A stretch of DNA of 64,000 nt, from positions 1 through 64,000 of the forward strand of contig JAQFVV010012424.1 of NCBI GenBank assembly GCA_028023455.1, in the 5' to 3' direction. Numbering within the stretch: the stretch's first letter is position 1; each line of letters opens with the position of its first letter. Source of the DNA: Epiperipatus broadwayi. Lineage: Eukaryota; Onychophora; Udeonychophora; Euonychophora; Peripatidae. Position numbers and translations under genes: made by a program. The notes beneath the pieces were generated by a model. The model did no database searches. It was given only the letters and a program-made list of their open reading frames with translations, and was not told where the DNA came from. Positions 12,055-23,788 of this stretch are shown here, piece after piece.

Positions 12055-12239
12055 CAGGGCCAGATTTAGATGAAAAGAGGCCCTAGGCTATTCCACTTAT
12101 GAGGCCCTTTCATCTCCTATATACATCATTACTGTGATATATATCAATATGTTAAATGAAACATCTGTTATTGTAGGCCCCTCTTGATCTTGAGGCCCTA
12201 GGCTAAAGCCTAGTTAACCTATAGGAAAATCCGGCCCTG
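12055..12239. mobile_element. hAT-type MITE, 185 bp, with perfect 8-bp TSD
   Basis: Terminal inverted repeats CAGGGCCAGATTT... and ...AAATCCGGCCCTG enclose a non-coding 185-bp core that also contains inverted copies of GAGGCCCTAGGCTA. It is flanked on both sides by TGTATGGA (12047-12054 and 12240-12247), a perfect 8-bp duplication. CAGGG/CCCTG ends plus an 8-bp duplication are diagnostic of hAT transposition. The element has no transposase and must have been moved in trans. Confidence 0.93.
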
Positions 12240-12249
12240 TGTATGGATG

Positions 12250-12775
12250 AAAATGGTCTGCTGGAAATCAGAATCAGTTGATACCAAAGTTCCTAACAAC
12301 CAGTGATACAATTCCTAAAAATCAAACAACACTTGATCATAGTCCTTTGTAAATTTGCAGTTAGTTTCCCTTACGTTTTCAGTTGGAATAAAACTGTGAC
12401 AAGCTTAAATAAGTACCAACGTTTATTCATTCTCTTTAATATTGTAAATGATTATTATATTAATAATATAAGTCTTTTAATTAAAGTAAAATAAATGCTA
12501 CAAAATAATATTTGTCTTGATGCTGCGTTAATTCATTAATCTCAAATATGCATATTGCAATCTTATTAGATAGCATGCGTATACTGTATACAAACGGCAA
12601 AACCACCTTCATCTATAAAACCTCGTTTTTTTATTTGTAAATAATCAACTATAAACATAAATTTTTCATTTAAAAAAAGGAACACAGTCGTTTGTGTTTA
12701 CATATATAACGGGTTAATTTACACAAAATAATTTGAAAACAATACCACTATATTAATATTAATAAATATACGTAC
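12250..12775. other. AT-rich non-coding; presumed intron start of the adjacent gene
   Basis: No ORF of substance. On the minus strand bases 12775 and below follow a GTACGTAT splice donor, so at least the start of this stretch is probably the first intron of the gene at 12776-13245. I could not find the next exon. Confidence 0.4.
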
Positions 12776-13245
12776 CTTTGTTGAGCATGTATTTGTGGTC
12801 GATGGCGGTGATTGTTTTGGTGTTCTTGAGATCGCACATGGCCATGTATTGATTGTAGGTTATCATTTAATGAAGTTGCGGCTGGATTCTGATTTACCTG
12901 AGGACGTTTTGTGCTAGATCGCTTCACCGACGCGGATTTAGTAATCGGAGTCGGCTCCTCAACGGTAGCTTTCGAAGATGGACGTATAGAATAAGCCGGA
13001 TTTAAATGCACGGGAACTCGGTTGCGATTTCTGACAACAGATATTAAAATGGGGATTGAAAATATTATTAATAATATGCCCACTATTATCATCGCCGTAC
13101 CTGTGTGAAAACTTCCTTTGAAGAAATTTTTTTTAAGCAAAATAATATATGTAATTCCAATGATAACAAAAACTAATCCGAGAAATAAAATAAAAATGGA
13201 AGCACTTAGCCAAAAGCTCTTCGACGAACTGCCGTACTGCGCCAT
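12776..13245 (-). CDS. First coding exon of a two-pass membrane protein, unidentified
   Basis: Minus-strand ORF from ATG 13245 in a good context (AACAACATGG), open for about 157 codons to a consensus splice donor at CAAAG/GTACGT (exon end 12776). Upstream in-frame stops and no earlier ATG support this start. The protein begins MAQYGSSSKSFW, then has two strongly hydrophobic segments (about residues 11-37 and 49-72). A short basic hydrophilic loop containing KKNFFKGSFHTGT joins them. A basic RNRNR follows the second helix, then a long polar tail rich in Ser, Pro, Gln and His. Codon use and balanced base composition differ from the TE debris around it. I do not recognise the family. By topology it would be a small membrane protein with a cytoplasmic tail (inference). 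Without splicing, the frame stops soon after the donor. Confidence 0.65.
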
Positions 13246-13340
13246 GTTGTTATAAAGACTCAAGTTTCTTGGTATTTATAATCGCAATTGGGGCAGAAGT
13301 TATCGCGCTTAGTCAAAACTTAGAATAGATACGGCACCCT
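13246..13340 (-). promoter_or_regulatory. Presumed 5' UTR/promoter of the two-pass membrane gene
   Basis: Directly upstream of ATG 13245 on the minus strand, a TATAAATA box sits about 30-35 bp away in locally less AT-rich DNA. Such a short distance leaves little room for a 5' UTR, so it may be coincidental. The transcription start cannot be set from sequence. Confidence 0.25.
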
Positions 13341-14790
13341 AGATTACATCGTCCATTATTTTAAAAAAACCTACAGTCGTAGTTAATATTAGGCTCAAAA
13401 AGTAAACAGACACAATGTGCGGTTTTTAAACATGAAATAATAATTTTAAAAAATAAATCGATCTCAATTTAAATATCGACTACTTTTCTAATCGGGTCGT
13501 ATTGGATATAGAGTAACCTACATTCGTGATGGGAAAGCTGTTCTTTTGTTTTGCAAATCGTAGATGAGGAGAAAGTTAAATGAACTTTTTTTTTCTTGCT
13601 CTTGATTTATTTTTATAGCGTGACATGCGAAAGAACAAACTAAAGACAGATGTTTGGAGCGGATTAAAGACACTCAGAACGCAGTAGATGAAATGATAAT
13701 GCTGTCAAACTATTTTAAATTGCTTTTTTAGTTATTTGTCATTTTAAAATAATATCAAAATTTGAAATAAGTATTACATTTTACAAATGTTTACTTGTTA
13801 AATTAATTTTGCTTCTTTGACAAATAATTTGAACGCCGAGCTACCGAAGTTATTATATTCTGAAACATATATCTTGTATAAGATTTCATTTCTACAGTAC
13901 TATTTATACATCTGATATATTGACTTTAAAAGAGAACTTCAAACTCCAAAAGAGGCCCGAATGCAAACATTTTTAGATGGGTGAAGGAGGGGTTTAACGG
14001 TTGTGCAATGATAAATAATTTAATATAGATATAGTCGGCGTTTCTAAAAGAATTTTATCGCAATTTTTTTTTTAACAATGCGATTCATTTTATTGAATTT
14101 TTTTTTAAATGCACATTGTAAAATCTATATTATAAAAATATAAAACTCGCAAAACATAAGCTCCCTCATATTTTAAAATCTGAATGCTCCATTTATGCAT
14201 GTTCATGCTTATGCGCAGAGGTTGCTAAATTAAATCTCATTGAGAAAAATATATACTGAAATCTAATAAACAGTTCGTTCTCTTTTATAATTAGATTATC
14301 CTATGAATGTTTTTATATATCTGTTCTCGAAAAAGAAGAGAATAATTACTATTGATTCATAGGCACACACACTCCTATGAAAAGATTTCATCTGAACTTT
14401 TAAAATTTTGATAAAGAGATAAAATTAGAATTTTTGGTAAATATTTTTTTACATATTAAATCTGTTATATCTGAAATTAATTAATTGGATGATATTCCAA
14501 CCAACCTATATAATTTAAACACATGAATTAAACATCTTTCACTGTTTTTAAAATTAGTTGGATCATGGATATAAGTGCAATAGTGGAGAAATTATTCCAA
14601 AGCAACATTATGCAATAAAAATGCATGTAAATCATTATTCTCATAACTGAAGAACATGCATTTTCTGCTTAAACTTAAGTTGGGGTAATTATATCTCAAT
14701 ATTTATAGCTATATGCACAAACTTTTGGACTGGACATATTGCTACAACAGTTAATAATAGGAGACTATGAAAATTTTAAATTGGATCCCA
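13341..14790. other. Non-coding, nothing recognised
   Basis: About 1.45 kb of AT-rich sequence without convincing ORFs, repeats or RNA genes. It presumably contains upstream regulatory DNA of the minus-strand gene. Confidence 0.5.
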
Positions 14791-14797
14791 AAATATT

Positions 14798-14980
14798 GCA
14801 AAAGACTTAGAAAGAGATCACATGAGAGGTGGATGGATGAAATAAGACGTTGGCTGATCTGATGTAGAGAAAAGAGTCTATAAATGGGAAAAGTTGGATT
14901 AAACTTGAAAAGAATTTTATCCTGTCATGGTCGATAATGGTTGAAAAGGATGGTTTTAACTTTATTATTATTATTTTTTA
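14798..14980 (+). mobile_element. RTE-type LINE 3' end fragment
   Basis: The plus-strand frames retain, with frameshifts, the typical ORF2 ending of RTE-type elements. There is a basic run with WMDEIRRW, then a W-x-K-L-like string and a terminal S-C-H/V-x-N-N-G-like ending just before the stop. A short TTTATTATTATTATTTT tail follows. About 60 codons survive. Severely truncated and inactive. Confidence 0.6.
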
Positions 14981-15547
14981 CATCAATTTATCATTTTATG
15001 GCAATTCAAGATAAATATACACTAATTTTTTGAACTGATTAAGTTCATTCTATTATTATTGTTTATTTGTACGAAATCTTTATTATTTCTTAAAATCTAA
15101 ATAGAGATTCAAATCCTAGTCAAGTGATCTGTTATCCTTTCCGGTTGAATATAGTGAAATTTATCTTATAAAAAGCGGGAAAAAACAAATAATTAAGAAT
15201 TAAATTCTCTCTTTAAGTTAATATTTTTCGATATTCACGTGAATCACATTAAATTAAATAACATGAGACTGAGATTGTCAATTTTACAGAAGAATTACTT
15301 TGCTAAAATATTTATAAACAGATACTTGTAAATTAATTAATAATCAAAAGAAAAATTAAACTATTGAAATTATGAATTAATAATTCATCTTATGTAAATG
15401 TATTTTGTCTGATTAAATCCAAATAATTAACAAATAATTGTTCGTAAACTAAAAGATATTCATGCTTACATTACTTTCACTAATTGCTATATTTTGTGAT
15501 TACTTGAAAAATAACTGGAAATAAATAACCCACCAATCATCATAGAT
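14981..15547. other. AT-rich non-coding, nothing recognised
   Basis: No coding frame or structured repeat. An isolated B-box-like GATTCAAATCCTAG near 15108 lacks an A-box at the right spacing. Confidence 0.45.
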
Positions 15548-15967
15548 CAGCGGTCGGCAACCTTTTAGATATTGTGGACCACTAACCTAATTTTTAAACG
15601 TATGAATTAATACAAGCATTGAGTATGATATATTTATATTTTAATTTGTTAAGGAATTATATTTTATTTTGTTTTTTGTTAATATAATGCTCATTTTATT
15701 TCATAAAAATAAATGAATGTATAAATACATATTTGCTACAATTTATATGTGTAATTTTCTAATTCGTATCTATGAAAATTATTTAAGATTAATAGCGAAT
15801 AGTATTCTATTCTTTAATAATTTTTATAGATGTGTTTTCCTTCATAATTCTGGTACTTTTCTATTCTATCATGTCAGCCATTTGATGGCATTGATGCTAA
15901 GCAAAAACACATACATATAACATTACCAGGCCCACCCCATTCTTTGTGAAAGAATATAGAAATCGTA

Positions 15968-17172
15968 AGGGTTAACATAATTCATTAATTTCCTTAATGC
16001 CATTTACTGGGACAATTTTAGGTTATTGCAAATATTCTATTGCAGTAGAATTGCTCATGTGGCAAAACCTCCCCCCCCTCCACACAAACTTTACAACTAC
16101 ATCGTGGTTGCCAAAAAATGATGCTGAGAATGCTATAATTACTGAACTGTCTTTTACTTTTTCGAGTCATTTTTAAAAAAGATTTAAAAAAATAATTATT
16201 TATTAATTTTATTTATTAATTGATTTCTTACAATAGCTATCTTTGAAAGTTAATATGTGTAGGGATCTTAATGGCACACCTATTAAGAATGATTAATAAT
16301 TTCCAAATCGATCAGCTTTTTTTTTTTATTACACCTTTTTGGTTGGGTATTTCAAGATTAATTAATCAATTGATTCGGTATTTGAACAATTACTTTTGGT
16401 TTCTTTGGATAGAACTATGAGAATTTTCACACTCATACATCTTTTTTTTATATTTTTTTTTGTCTGAAGGCTTAACGTAATTCATTCCAATTTCCTTCAT
16501 CAATTTCTGTAATTTAGTCAAGAACAATTTGACGCTACCAAAAAATTTCAAAACTCACTTGAACTTTAAGTCAGCCCTAGAAGTCAAATTCTTAGTGCTG
16601 CAATGTAGGCCAGAGGGCTATTCCTTTTTCACATCTGCAAGAATTAAACTTAATCAATTGACCTACCTTATTGCAAAGATTCTATTCCAGTAAAATTACT
16701 AAAACTTGCCATGCAGGCTGGCTTCTGTGGACAGCAGTTGGCCTGATTTTGACCTGGCAACCATTTTATTTGTTGCGGATGTATTCTCACATATGACTAT
16801 TCACATGAGCTCATCAAAATCTTGCTTGAACCTACTCTTTCCGAATTGATTTGAAGGTTCCATGTTGAGTAGGAAGCATGGTGACAGGTGGACAATTATT
16901 AGGAGATAATAGGTCAAATGACTTGTAAGCTAATTCCTTTGACATACATATTTGAAGAGTTGTGGCAGACTGAAGTCCAGACATCCTCATACAATACTGT
17001 AGCAAACATTGAACTGTGAGCATTGGAATAAAGTGCATAACACTAAACAGGTCAGCCACCACTAAACGGCATCTTTTCTGTGCTTTATGGCATAGAAATA
17101 AATGCCATCATCTGTAGCCTCCGGCTGCCGCATATTAAATGACCTTTTTCTGGGATTTTTGGTATAAGATAT
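15968..17172. repeat. hAT interior left of the Gypsy, with internal duplication
   Basis: Segments around 15968-16090 (GGGTTAACATAATTCATT ... TTGCAAATATTCTATTGCAG) recur in modified form at about 16468-16715 (GGCTTAACGTAATTCATT ... TTGCAAAGATTCTATTCCAG). A minus-strand 76-codon frame at 16832-17062 lies here. I see no hAT dimerisation motif in it and do not call it a gene. Confidence 0.4.
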
Positions 17173-19070
17173 TGTAATGCTATTGAGCATTCATTAAAAT
17201 TTTGTCTAAAAATTATTAAATAAAATTATCATAAATAATGTGAAGGTTTCAATATGAGAGATAGTTATTTATAAAAATCTAGAGAGTTTTTTTTATTAAA
17301 CAAAATGCAGTTTGCTTTAAAAATGTTAAAACTAAAAGTCTAAAGACTTTTTTTCTATTATTAGTGGTTTGAAATAAAAGTACAAGTAATTAATTAGAAG
17401 GGGGAGGAAGATTAAGTCAACAATTTTAGAAAGTAAATAAAAGTTACAAGTTATGACCACTCAAAAAAAAATCTCTCTTCTTTAAAAGTAGTTTGCTAAA
17501 AACAATTCATAGTTTTACAGGAAAAATTAAAAGTAGTTGATTTTCAAATAATTAAAAAATATCTCTTTTTAATTTAAGTTAAAGAAAAGGAAAGGAAATC
17601 TTAAAACTAAAAGAAAAAGAAATCTCTTTTGTTTAAATTATTTATTAGAATAAAATATACTTGTGTGTTAATAGCGATTGTAAACATAGAAAAATGTGTG
17701 TGTGTTGATAAAATGAAATAAGAAAGTTAAAAAATTAAAAAACAGAATTTGCAATGGCTACTAAGTTAAACAAAATCCAGAAAATAACAAGTTTGCAATG
17801 GCTACTAAATGAAAACACGTAATCGAAAGCTTATCTAAGGAATGTGTTCGAAAACAGTGGAGGAACTTCAACAACTGAGATACCTGGTGGACATAAAACC
17901 AATTACCAAAATGACAACATGTCATCCTAATAAATAGTAGTTTTTTTATCGGACAGCTAGTTGAGTTGTTGAGATTACAGTTGAGATCACAATCAGATCT
18001 GTGCAATTCAGTCAATCAATCAGTCAGTCTATTATGTATCCAGAATCAATCGTACATTGTTAATCATTGTTGGAAACATATGACTTTGCTCCAGCCTGAG
18101 TCTGATGAAACAGCCAACCTTCCAGGAAAAAAATAATGCCTGCCTAACAACTTGAAAATCTGCTGTCAATATCTAACTGTCTTAAAAAAAAATGCTCGGA
18201 ATACTAAGCATTAAACCTCCTCAACAAAAACCTCACATCCAACCAATTGGAAAGATTTTCAATTAAAGTAACAACCAGCAAGAAGTCCATGTTCAAATCC
18301 TAAGTAATAAATAACATTTTCTTATTTCCATTTCTAATTAAAATAGCCATTGCAATAATTTGAACTCTATAGCATGCATAAAGAACTATTGATGCGCATG
18401 TTTTGAAATGTCATGTATGTGAATACTCTTTGTTATATTATATTGATTTCATGTATTTATTTAAATGTCACATATTATTTATTGCTTGTGTTATATTTTA
18501 GTTTATTATATGAATTCAGAGTGTGTGCGTAGTCAGTATATGCAATTATCATTGTCTAATTTAATTAAGTTTTATAAAAGTAGTTTAAACTTTGCAATAG
18601 TAAATATTTAGTAAAAATAAATTAACTTTAAGCTTAATTTTGTTGTTCAATTCTTTACCACTAATTAAAGCAATAATTTGTTATTGTATTACTTTTGATT
18701 GAGCTAGTCGTGGGATATTTCGAGCACTGGATTATGGGCCTACTGTCCAAACACATCAGTTCTTGTAACTAGCTGCTGCCTGAGGTTTATCTCAAAACAA
18801 ATAAAGTGCTTTGATAGTAGAGGTTTGAATCTAGCAGTTGAGGTGGGCACCAGTCTGGAAATGTGATTGTGTTATGCATTATATAGCTCATTCTGACTGT
18901 GGATATCGCCAACTCTGCTATTGATGATATTCTCCCCTCTGCTGAAAGGGCTGGGCTGTTCATGTAATATTTATAATATAAAATTATAAATTTATGATAA
19001 ATAAGGTTTAAACTCAGTTAAACCTAGCAAATAGAGCATGCTGGATCATCTAATTAATATACCCGGTACA
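17173..19070 (+). repeat. 5' LTR of the 17-24 kb Gypsy
   Basis: About 1.9 kb. It aligns over most of its length with 21265-23788, for example TTATCATAAATAATGTGAAG, TTTGCAATGGCTACTAA and ACCTAGCAAATAGAG. Compared with the 3' LTR it has about 130 extra bases near 18735-18865 and lacks the 755-bp MITE. Confidence 0.88.
18735..18865 (+). other. Segment present only in the 5' LTR; possible SINE
   Basis: Between TTATG strings (GATTATGGG and GTGTTATGC) lies about 130 bp missing from the 3' LTR, which joins directly at TATTATGC. It contains a B-box-like GAGGTTTGAATCTAG and, ~50 bp upstream, a weak A-box-like stretch. Two readings are possible: a short SINE-like insertion with a TTATG duplication, or a microhomology deletion from the 3' LTR. 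Confidence 0.35.
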
Positions 19071-19071
19071 A

Positions 19072-19092
19072 ATGGCTTTTCCCAACGTGGGA
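19072..19092 (+). other. Likely primer-binding site
   Basis: TGGCTTTTCCCAACGTGGG starts two bases after the end of the 5' LTR. It resembles the string at the same place in the 43-50 kb Gypsy (TGGCTTGCCCAACTCGAGG). The priming tRNA cannot be named. Confidence 0.5.
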
Positions 19093-19472
19093 CCGAATCA
19101 TCATAAATGACAGTAATTAATTATTTTGTTTATTGTTTGAAAATAAAAATTTAAAAAAATGCTAAATTGCATAATTTAAAAAGTGGTATAAAACAAAAGA
19201 GAATTGACCGAAATTTTTTTTCGTTAAATGAAAAAAGATTTTGATATTTACGTTATTTAAAATAAATTATTCCTTTAAATTAGAAACAGTTAGATGTTTT
19301 GGGTGAAGTTAAGGTATTAAGAACATATAGAGAAAAAGGACAAGAGGGTGGGGCCAGTCATATGTTTTGTTTTAAAAAGAAATAAATAAACTAATATTTA
19401 AATTTATCTTACACAAAAGTGTTAGTTTAATAAAAAAAATAGTGGAAAAAGAGAAAGAAGAGATCTGAGACA

Positions 19473-19922
19473 CAGATGTTGATGAAAATGATGAAAGAAA
19501 TGCAAGAGTTCAAAACAGAAATGCACGAAATCAAGCAAGGTCAGCTAGAACTTAAAGCAGAATTGAAGTGAGAAATTAGTGAACTCAGAGCGGAAGTAAG
19601 AGAGATGAGGACTGAAATAATGGGGAATGTAGAGAGAAACCAGAAAGCTATAGAAGTCATCATGTTAGATTCTGTTAAAGAGAATCAGGAAGTTGAAAAG
19701 GAAGTCAGGGTAATAAGAGATGTAAGTGAAAGGAAGGAGAAATTAGAAAGTGTAGATCAAGATATAGTAGAGCCAGATAGCATTAGGTATAGTAGTTTGG
19801 AAATGAAAATAATAAAGATAGAAGGTAACATAAAAGAGTTTTCACAAGGAAATAAAAATGAAACGGTTAAAGTAATCATTCATGTTCATTTTAAACGTAG
19901 ATTTAAAACAAAAAGAAAGTAG
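19473..19922 (+). pseudogene. Gypsy gag N-terminal coiled coil
   Basis: Starting near ATG 19476, codons read as Met/Glu/Lys-rich heptads (MKEMQEFKTEMHEIKQGQ), are broken by a TGA at about 19569, then continue in the same frame (ELRAEVREMRTEIMGNVERN) to a stop at 19920-19922. This long coiled coil resembles the N-terminal part of Gag in many Gypsy elements of invertebrates (family knowledge; no search run). The capsid core, zinc knuckle and pol that should follow are not recognisable. Base composition shifts to A/G-rich here, typical of LTR-element coding strands. Confidence 0.5.
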
Positions 19923-21264
19923 AGGAAAAAATATTCTCAGTTTGAAGAAATATGGAGTTTTGTTAAGTATAAAAGTTTTCTAATTTACGAGGCAGAAAAT
20001 AGGATGGAACGGAAAAGAGATAAAGTAGTAAATTATAAGTGAGGGATAGACAAGAGGGGGAAGCTCATTTATATTATAGAGTTAGTAGGTAGAAAGAAAG
20101 AACCACCTGACAAAGCTTAGGAGTTAGTAAATGGACAGAATATTAAAGTAACAAAAAGAAACAAAGGACTGGAAATGGATAATGAATTTAATGGGAAAAA
20201 AAACTTTTGACATGGGTGACAAACTTGAATCTGAAAATTTTTCTATTTGAAACATAAAAAAAAAAAGGTTGGAGGAATTGTTTTATGAAATAATGATGAT
20301 AATGGAGGTTTCATTGGATAAAAGATTTTTTTTCTTGTCACGCACATATTAATAAAGAAAAGTGTAAATAAATGGGTCAAACTAATGATTTCAAAGTAAT
20401 GTTTGTAGGATTAAATAAATTAATAAAATAATGGAAATACGTAGAATAAAATCAGGGTAAATAAATATAAAATATACCTAGAAAAATAATAAACAAAGTA
20501 GTGTAATAAAATAAACATTTTTTTCTCGAATACATGCAAGGTAATAAAAGAAAGTTAAATAAATGGTTTACAAATAATATTATAAGATTAATATAAATAA
20601 ATAATATAAATATAAATCTAAGTTAGGAGCGTATACAAGATTGAAATTAATTGAAGGGAGGGTCACAAGCATAGAATGAGTTTTAGGAAAAGTTAAAGCT
20701 GCTGGCTGGATGAAATTAACACCCATAACAGACTGTCAGAAATCACTTCTCATGGGAAAATCCCCATTCTCTTTTAAAATGCACACTGGGAACAACAAGA
20801 GTAAGCTGCAAAACACTTCTTTGGGGGAGAATCCCCATATTTCATATATTTCACAGTATGTTTCCAAAGCATAAGTCGAATTGGACAGTAGATGAATCCT
20901 GCCATTCACAGTGACTTTTCTTTTTCCCAAGTCCAGTAGAAAAACTGGCAAATGAAGCTTCGTTTCAAATATGAGTAAGTCAGTGTAAGTTAGCAACTCT
21001 GCGTCCATGTCATTCAAAGTCCCTGTATCACAAAAAATAGTGCTGTCCCAGAGGTTGTCATCCAGTACTTAAGCATTGGAAGCAATGTCATCAGCATAAA
21101 AGGAAGAAATGTATAACCAAACAGATTGCCCTCGGCATGTATAGTTTAGAGAAAGAATATAAACTTAGAGAAAAAAATACATGTAAATATTTCAAATCTA
21201 ATAATAAAAAGTTGTTATAGATAAAATGGTCCAGAGACACATTTTACTCTCAAATGGAGGGTGG
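19923..21264. other. Degraded internal region of the Gypsy
   Basis: A-rich sequence without readable pol motifs. A minus-strand frame at 20736-21017 (extending open to about 21070) reads CDTG near its N-terminus, superficially like a retropepsin active site, but it is on the opposite strand and nothing else supports that. Confidence 0.4.
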
Positions 21265-23788
21265 TGTAATGTAACACTACTGAGCATTAAATAAAATTTT
21301 GTCTAAAAATTATTAAAATAAAATTATCATAAATAATGTGAAGGTTTCAATTTGAGATAGTTATTTATAAAAATCTAAAGTGTTTTTTTTTAAAACAAAA
21401 TGCAATTTGCTTTAAAGATGTTAAAACTAAAGGCCTTGATAGTTTTTTTTCTATTATTAGGGGTTTGAAATAAAAGTACAAGTAATTAATTAGAAGAGGG
21501 AGGAAGACTAACTCAACAATTTTAGAAAGTAAATAAAAGTTACAAGTTATGACCATTCAAAAATAAATCTCTCTTCATTTAAAATATTAAAGAAAAAAAA
21601 AGTGCTAAAAACAATTGATTCATAGTTTTATGGGAAAAATTAAAAGTAATTGATTTTCAAATAATTAAAAGTATCTTTTTAATTTAAGTTAAAGAAAAAA
21701 AAATCTTAAAACTAAAAGAAAAAAAAGAAATCTCTTTTGTTTAAATTATTTATTAGAATAAAATATATGTGTGTTAATAGTGATTGTAAACAGCAAAATG
21801 TGTGTGTGCTGATAAAATGAAATAAGAAAGTTAAAAAATTAAAAAACAGGATTTGCAATGGCTACTAAGTTAAACAAAATCCACAAAACAACAAGTTTGC
21901 AATGGCTACTAAATGAAAACACGTAATCAAAAGCTTATCTAAGGAATGTGTTTGAAAACAGTGGAGGAACTTCAACAACTGAGATACCTGGTGGACATAA
22001 AACCAATTACCAAAATAACAACATGTCATCCTAATAAATAGTACAGTTTTTTTATCGGACAGTTAGTTGAGTTGTTGAGATTACAGTTGAGATCACAATC
22101 AGATCTGTGCAGTTCAGTGAATCAACCAGTCAGTCTATTATGTATCCAGAATCAATCATGCATTGCTAATCATTGTTAGAAACATACAACTTTTCTCCAG
22201 CCTTTGTCCAATGAATCAGCCAACCTTCCAGGAAAAAAATGCCTGCCTAACACCTTGAACATCCGCTGTCAATATCCAACTGTCTTAAAAAAAAAAGCCT
22301 CGGAATACTAAGCATTAAACCTCCTCAAGAAAAACCTCACATTAAACCGGTTGGAAAGATTTTCAATTGAAGTATTAACCAGCAAGAAGTCTACATTCAA
22401 ATCCTAGGTAATAAATAACATTTTCTTATTTCCATTTCTAATTAAAGTAATCATTGCAATAATTTGAAGCCTTCCAGAGTCAATTAATAATGAACTCTAT
22501 AGTGAAATGTCGTATATGTGAATACTTTTTGTTATATTATATTGATTTCATGTATTTATTTAAATGCCTATTTAATGCTTGTGTTATATTTTAGTTTATT
22601 ATATGAATTCAGAGTGTGTGCATAGTCAGTATATGCAATTATCATTGTCTAATTTAATTAAATTTTATAAAACTAGTTTAAACTTTGCAATAGTAAATAT
22701 TTAGTTAAAATAAATTATCTTTAAGCTTAATTTTGTGGGTCAATTCTTTACCATTAACCTTTAGAGTGCTGATTATTTTATTGGCTGAATAAGGTAAAAG
22801 TCGAAACTTTTAATTGGTCAATTGACAAAGTCAAGTGCAATTCACAAACTCAAACATCAAAATATATTCATCTTTTAATATTATATTCACTTTAGTTTTG
22901 TTTGTAAAAAGTATATTAATAATTTGTCAGGTTATGAAAATGCACGAAAGTTTTTTCAAAAATATATTGTTATTATATAATTATATAAATTTTCGCTAGC
23001 GGAAAATATAAAATGAAATCTTACTCACCAATCAAAACGTTTTGCTAACGACGTGATTTTCTTTGCCAATTTTAGTTGCAGAAAAAGCAAATTAATGTTT
23101 GTTAAAAGACTTAACTATTTTTCAAAAATAATTTTATTTTTAGCATATTTTATCAAAATAATTTATAATTTGTCAAAAAATACTGTTAAAATGGTCTAAA
23201 ACATTCGTTTATCATTTTCGAAATAAAACAAAAACAGATCGTAACTCTTTACTTTTTGGCAGCCATTTTCTTTGTTGTCAAAACTTAATAGCCAATAAAA
23301 TTTAAGAAGGGTCATTATTTTTTTCTTTGTTTGACGTATAAGGCCATTTTTATTGTTTTTTACTAGTAAAATAATTCAAGAGAGGGCAGCATCTTACAGA
23401 ACTTTTTTTAATCTTTAAAAAGAGCCCAAAATCATAATCGTAGTAAGAAAAGTGACCAATTTAGAGTGATGTCAAGCCACTTCATTTTTAAATGAATCGG
23501 GCATGCAAAGTGTTAATTAGAGCAGTAATTTGTTATTGTATTACTTTTGATTGAGCAAGTCATGGGGTATTTCAAGTGCTGGATCATATTATGCATTGTA
23601 TAGCTCAGTCTGACCATGGGAATCGTAGACAGCTCTGCTATCGATGGTATTCTCCCCTCTGCTCGAACGGCCAGGCCATTCACAATATTTATAATATAAA
23701 ATTATAAATTTATAATAAATAAGGTTTAAACCCAGTTAAACCTAGCAAATAGAGAATGCTGGATCATCTAACAAACACACCCAGTATA
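21265..23788 (+). repeat. 3' LTR of the 17-24 kb Gypsy
   Basis: Starts TGTAATGTAACACTACTGAG and ends CCAGTATA. Apart from the inserted MITE (22758-23512) and the missing ~130 bp, it matches 17173-19070 with moderate divergence, indicating an insertion clearly older than that at 43-50 kb. Confidence 0.88.
22758..23512. mobile_element. piggyBac-type MITE, 755 bp, TTAA target duplication
   Basis: Inserted in the 3' LTR only. Flanked by TTAA at 22754-22757 and 23513-23516. The other LTR has the uninterrupted site (CTAATTA in place of TTAATTA), confirming the borders. Ends CCTTTAGAGTGCTGATTATT and, as complement of the right end, CACTTTGCATGCCCGATTCA form imperfect inverted repeats. TTAA specificity and CC..TTT ends fit piggyBac-type elements. 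It has no transposase and is A/T-rich inside. Confidence 0.85.

Larger units (their letters stand above)
17173..23788 (+). mobile_element. Gypsy-type LTR retrotransposon, decayed
   Basis: Two long direct repeats (LTRs) in the same orientation enclose 2.2 kb of degraded internal DNA. Both LTRs start TGTAATG, the 5' LTR ends in ACA, and 4-bp ATAT flanks sit on both sides (17169-17172, 23789-23792). A primer-binding-like TGGCTTTTCCCAACGTGGG follows the 5' LTR, and a purine-rich AAATGGAGGGTGG precedes the 3' LTR. Only an N-terminal gag piece is readable and pol is absent, so most of the internal region is deleted. Confidence 0.85.

Noticed and set aside
15105-15125. Isolated B-box-like GATTCAAATCCTAG
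   Set aside because: No A-box at a suitable distance; such strings are frequent in AT-rich DNA.
20736-21017. Minus-strand ORF with CDTG just upstream, possible aspartic protease
   Set aside because: Opposite strand to the surrounding Gypsy; no flap or ILG motif follows; too short for a claim.
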